Assembly (NCBI GenBank): GCA_964525785.1
Contig: CAZGIX010000254.1
Span: 1 to 6,064 of the forward strand
Direction: 5' to 3'
Length of the DNA stretch: 6,064 nt
Origin: JAQBDA01 sp964525785
GTDB lineage: Bacteria; Chloroflexota; Anaerolineae; Anaerolineales; UBA4823
Program-made: the position numbers and the translations under genes
Notes under the pieces: model-generated
Told to the model about the DNA's origin: nothing
Database searches by the model: none
The model's input: the letters and a program-made list of their open reading frames with translations, nothing else
Shown: positions 5,924 to 6,064 of the stretch, in pieces
Position numbering within the stretch: the first letter of the stretch is position 1
Layout: each line of letters starts with the position of its first letter

Positions 5924-5938
5924 CTGGAAACATGCATC
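5915..5938. repeat. Perfect inverted repeat across the GH13 stop codon
   Basis: GATGCATG (5915-5922) and CATGCATC (5931-5938) form an 8-bp stem around an 8-base loop (ACTGGAAA), and the TGA stop (5921-5923) spans the top of the left arm. No T-tract follows, so it is not a terminator. It may protect the mRNA end or be chance. Confidence 0.35.
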
Positions 5939-5983
5939 GCGGGTAGGGTGCATTCGTTCTTGAACACACCGCTTAAAAAACAT

Positions 5984-6014
5984 GAAGCGCTCTCTGGAAA
6001 TGGAGAGCGCTTTT
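5984..6014 (+). terminator. Rho-independent terminator T2 after the GH13 gene
   Basis: AAGCGCTCTC (5985-5994) pairs perfectly with GAGAGCGCTT (6003-6012), with an 8-base loop (TGGAAATG) and a TTTT tract at 6011-6014. It lies 60 bp after the GH13 stop. It is almost the same element as the terminator at 3475-3506. A group II intron begins four bases after the T-tract. Confidence 0.85.
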
Positions 6015-6017
6015 GTT

Positions 6018-6064
6018 GTGCGCCCAGCATGGGCGTTGACTAGAGGGTGAAAGACCCTTACGGA
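6018..6064 (+). mobile_element. 5' end of a group II intron, probably class C (IIC), running off the window
   Basis: From G6018 the sequence reads GTGCGCCCAGCATGGGCG, the characteristic 5' start of many bacterial group II introns (GUGYG consensus). A first hairpin is CGCCC (6021-6025)/GGGCG (6031-6035) with loop AGCAT. A second is AGGGT (6044-6048)/ACCCT (6054-6058) with loop GAAAG, the GGGTGAAAGNCCC element seen in domain I of such introns. Insertion directly after a terminator stem and its T-tract is the known target preference of IIC introns. The 5' exon ends ..TTTTGTT (6011-6017), which would serve as IBS1. Only 47 nt are in the window; a reverse transcriptase/maturase gene would be expected about 0.5 kb beyond its end if the copy is complete. 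The class call is inference from 5' sequence and context. Confidence 0.75.

Noticed and set aside
1..6064. CRISPR array, tRNA, rRNA or insertion-sequence transposase
   Set aside because: I found no spaced identical repeats of CRISPR type, no tRNA-like cloverleaf or TTCRA arm context, no rRNA motif and no transposase reading frame. The only mobile element seen is the intron end at the right edge.

Overview
This window is bacterial chromosomal DNA, with Shine-Dalgarno sites, sigma70-like promoters and rho-independent terminators. GC content is moderate: higher in the oxidoreductase and glycosidase genes, lower in the spacers and in the decayed toxin-antitoxin stretch. I could not run a search. 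The mix of an SQR-like flavoprotein, a HEPN/MNT pair, a DUF7000-like protein and a CBM48-GH13 enzyme would fit an environmental lineage such as Chloroflexota (Anaerolineae), but that is inference and the host should be treated as unknown.

Layout. On the minus strand at the left end is a small cysteine-rich protein that looks secreted (44-526). Its signal peptide and ribosome binding site (527-600) are in a different reading frame. A spacer without a convincing gene follows (601-1256). It holds a perfect inverted repeat near the minus-strand gene and, for the rightward genes, three 11-bp direct repeats and two good sigma70-like promoters. A probable two-gene transcript comes next: an SQR-like FAD oxidoreductase (1257-2390) and a DHFR/RibD_C-family reductase (2435-2992). 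Then comes a MNT nucleotidyltransferase/HEPN pair (3037-3464) in decay. The antitoxin-like gene has a -1 frameshift in a T6 run, and the toxin-like gene is frameshifted and cut to about one third of its normal length. A terminator (3475-3506) and a fresh promoter then start a second unit: a DUF7000-like protein, whose start is best placed at TTG 3590 rather than GTG 3461, and a 600-residue CBM48-GH13 enzyme (4121-5923). That unit ends in a terminator (5984-6014) that is 28/31 identical to the one at 3475.

Right end. Directly after that terminator's T-tract the sequence changes to GTGCGCCCAGCATGGGCG, followed by a GGGTGAAAGACCC hairpin. This is the 5' end of a bacterial group II intron, most likely class C (IIC), which characteristically inserts just downstream of terminator hairpins. 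It runs off the window.

How the genes work together. The two expression units look unrelated: redox/reductase on the left, alpha-glucan metabolism on the right. The broken toxin-antitoxin pair between them looks like a relic. The most notable points are the intron-terminator junction, the duplicated terminator, the decaying HEPN/MNT locus with a probable leaderless start, and the frame-displaced signal peptide.
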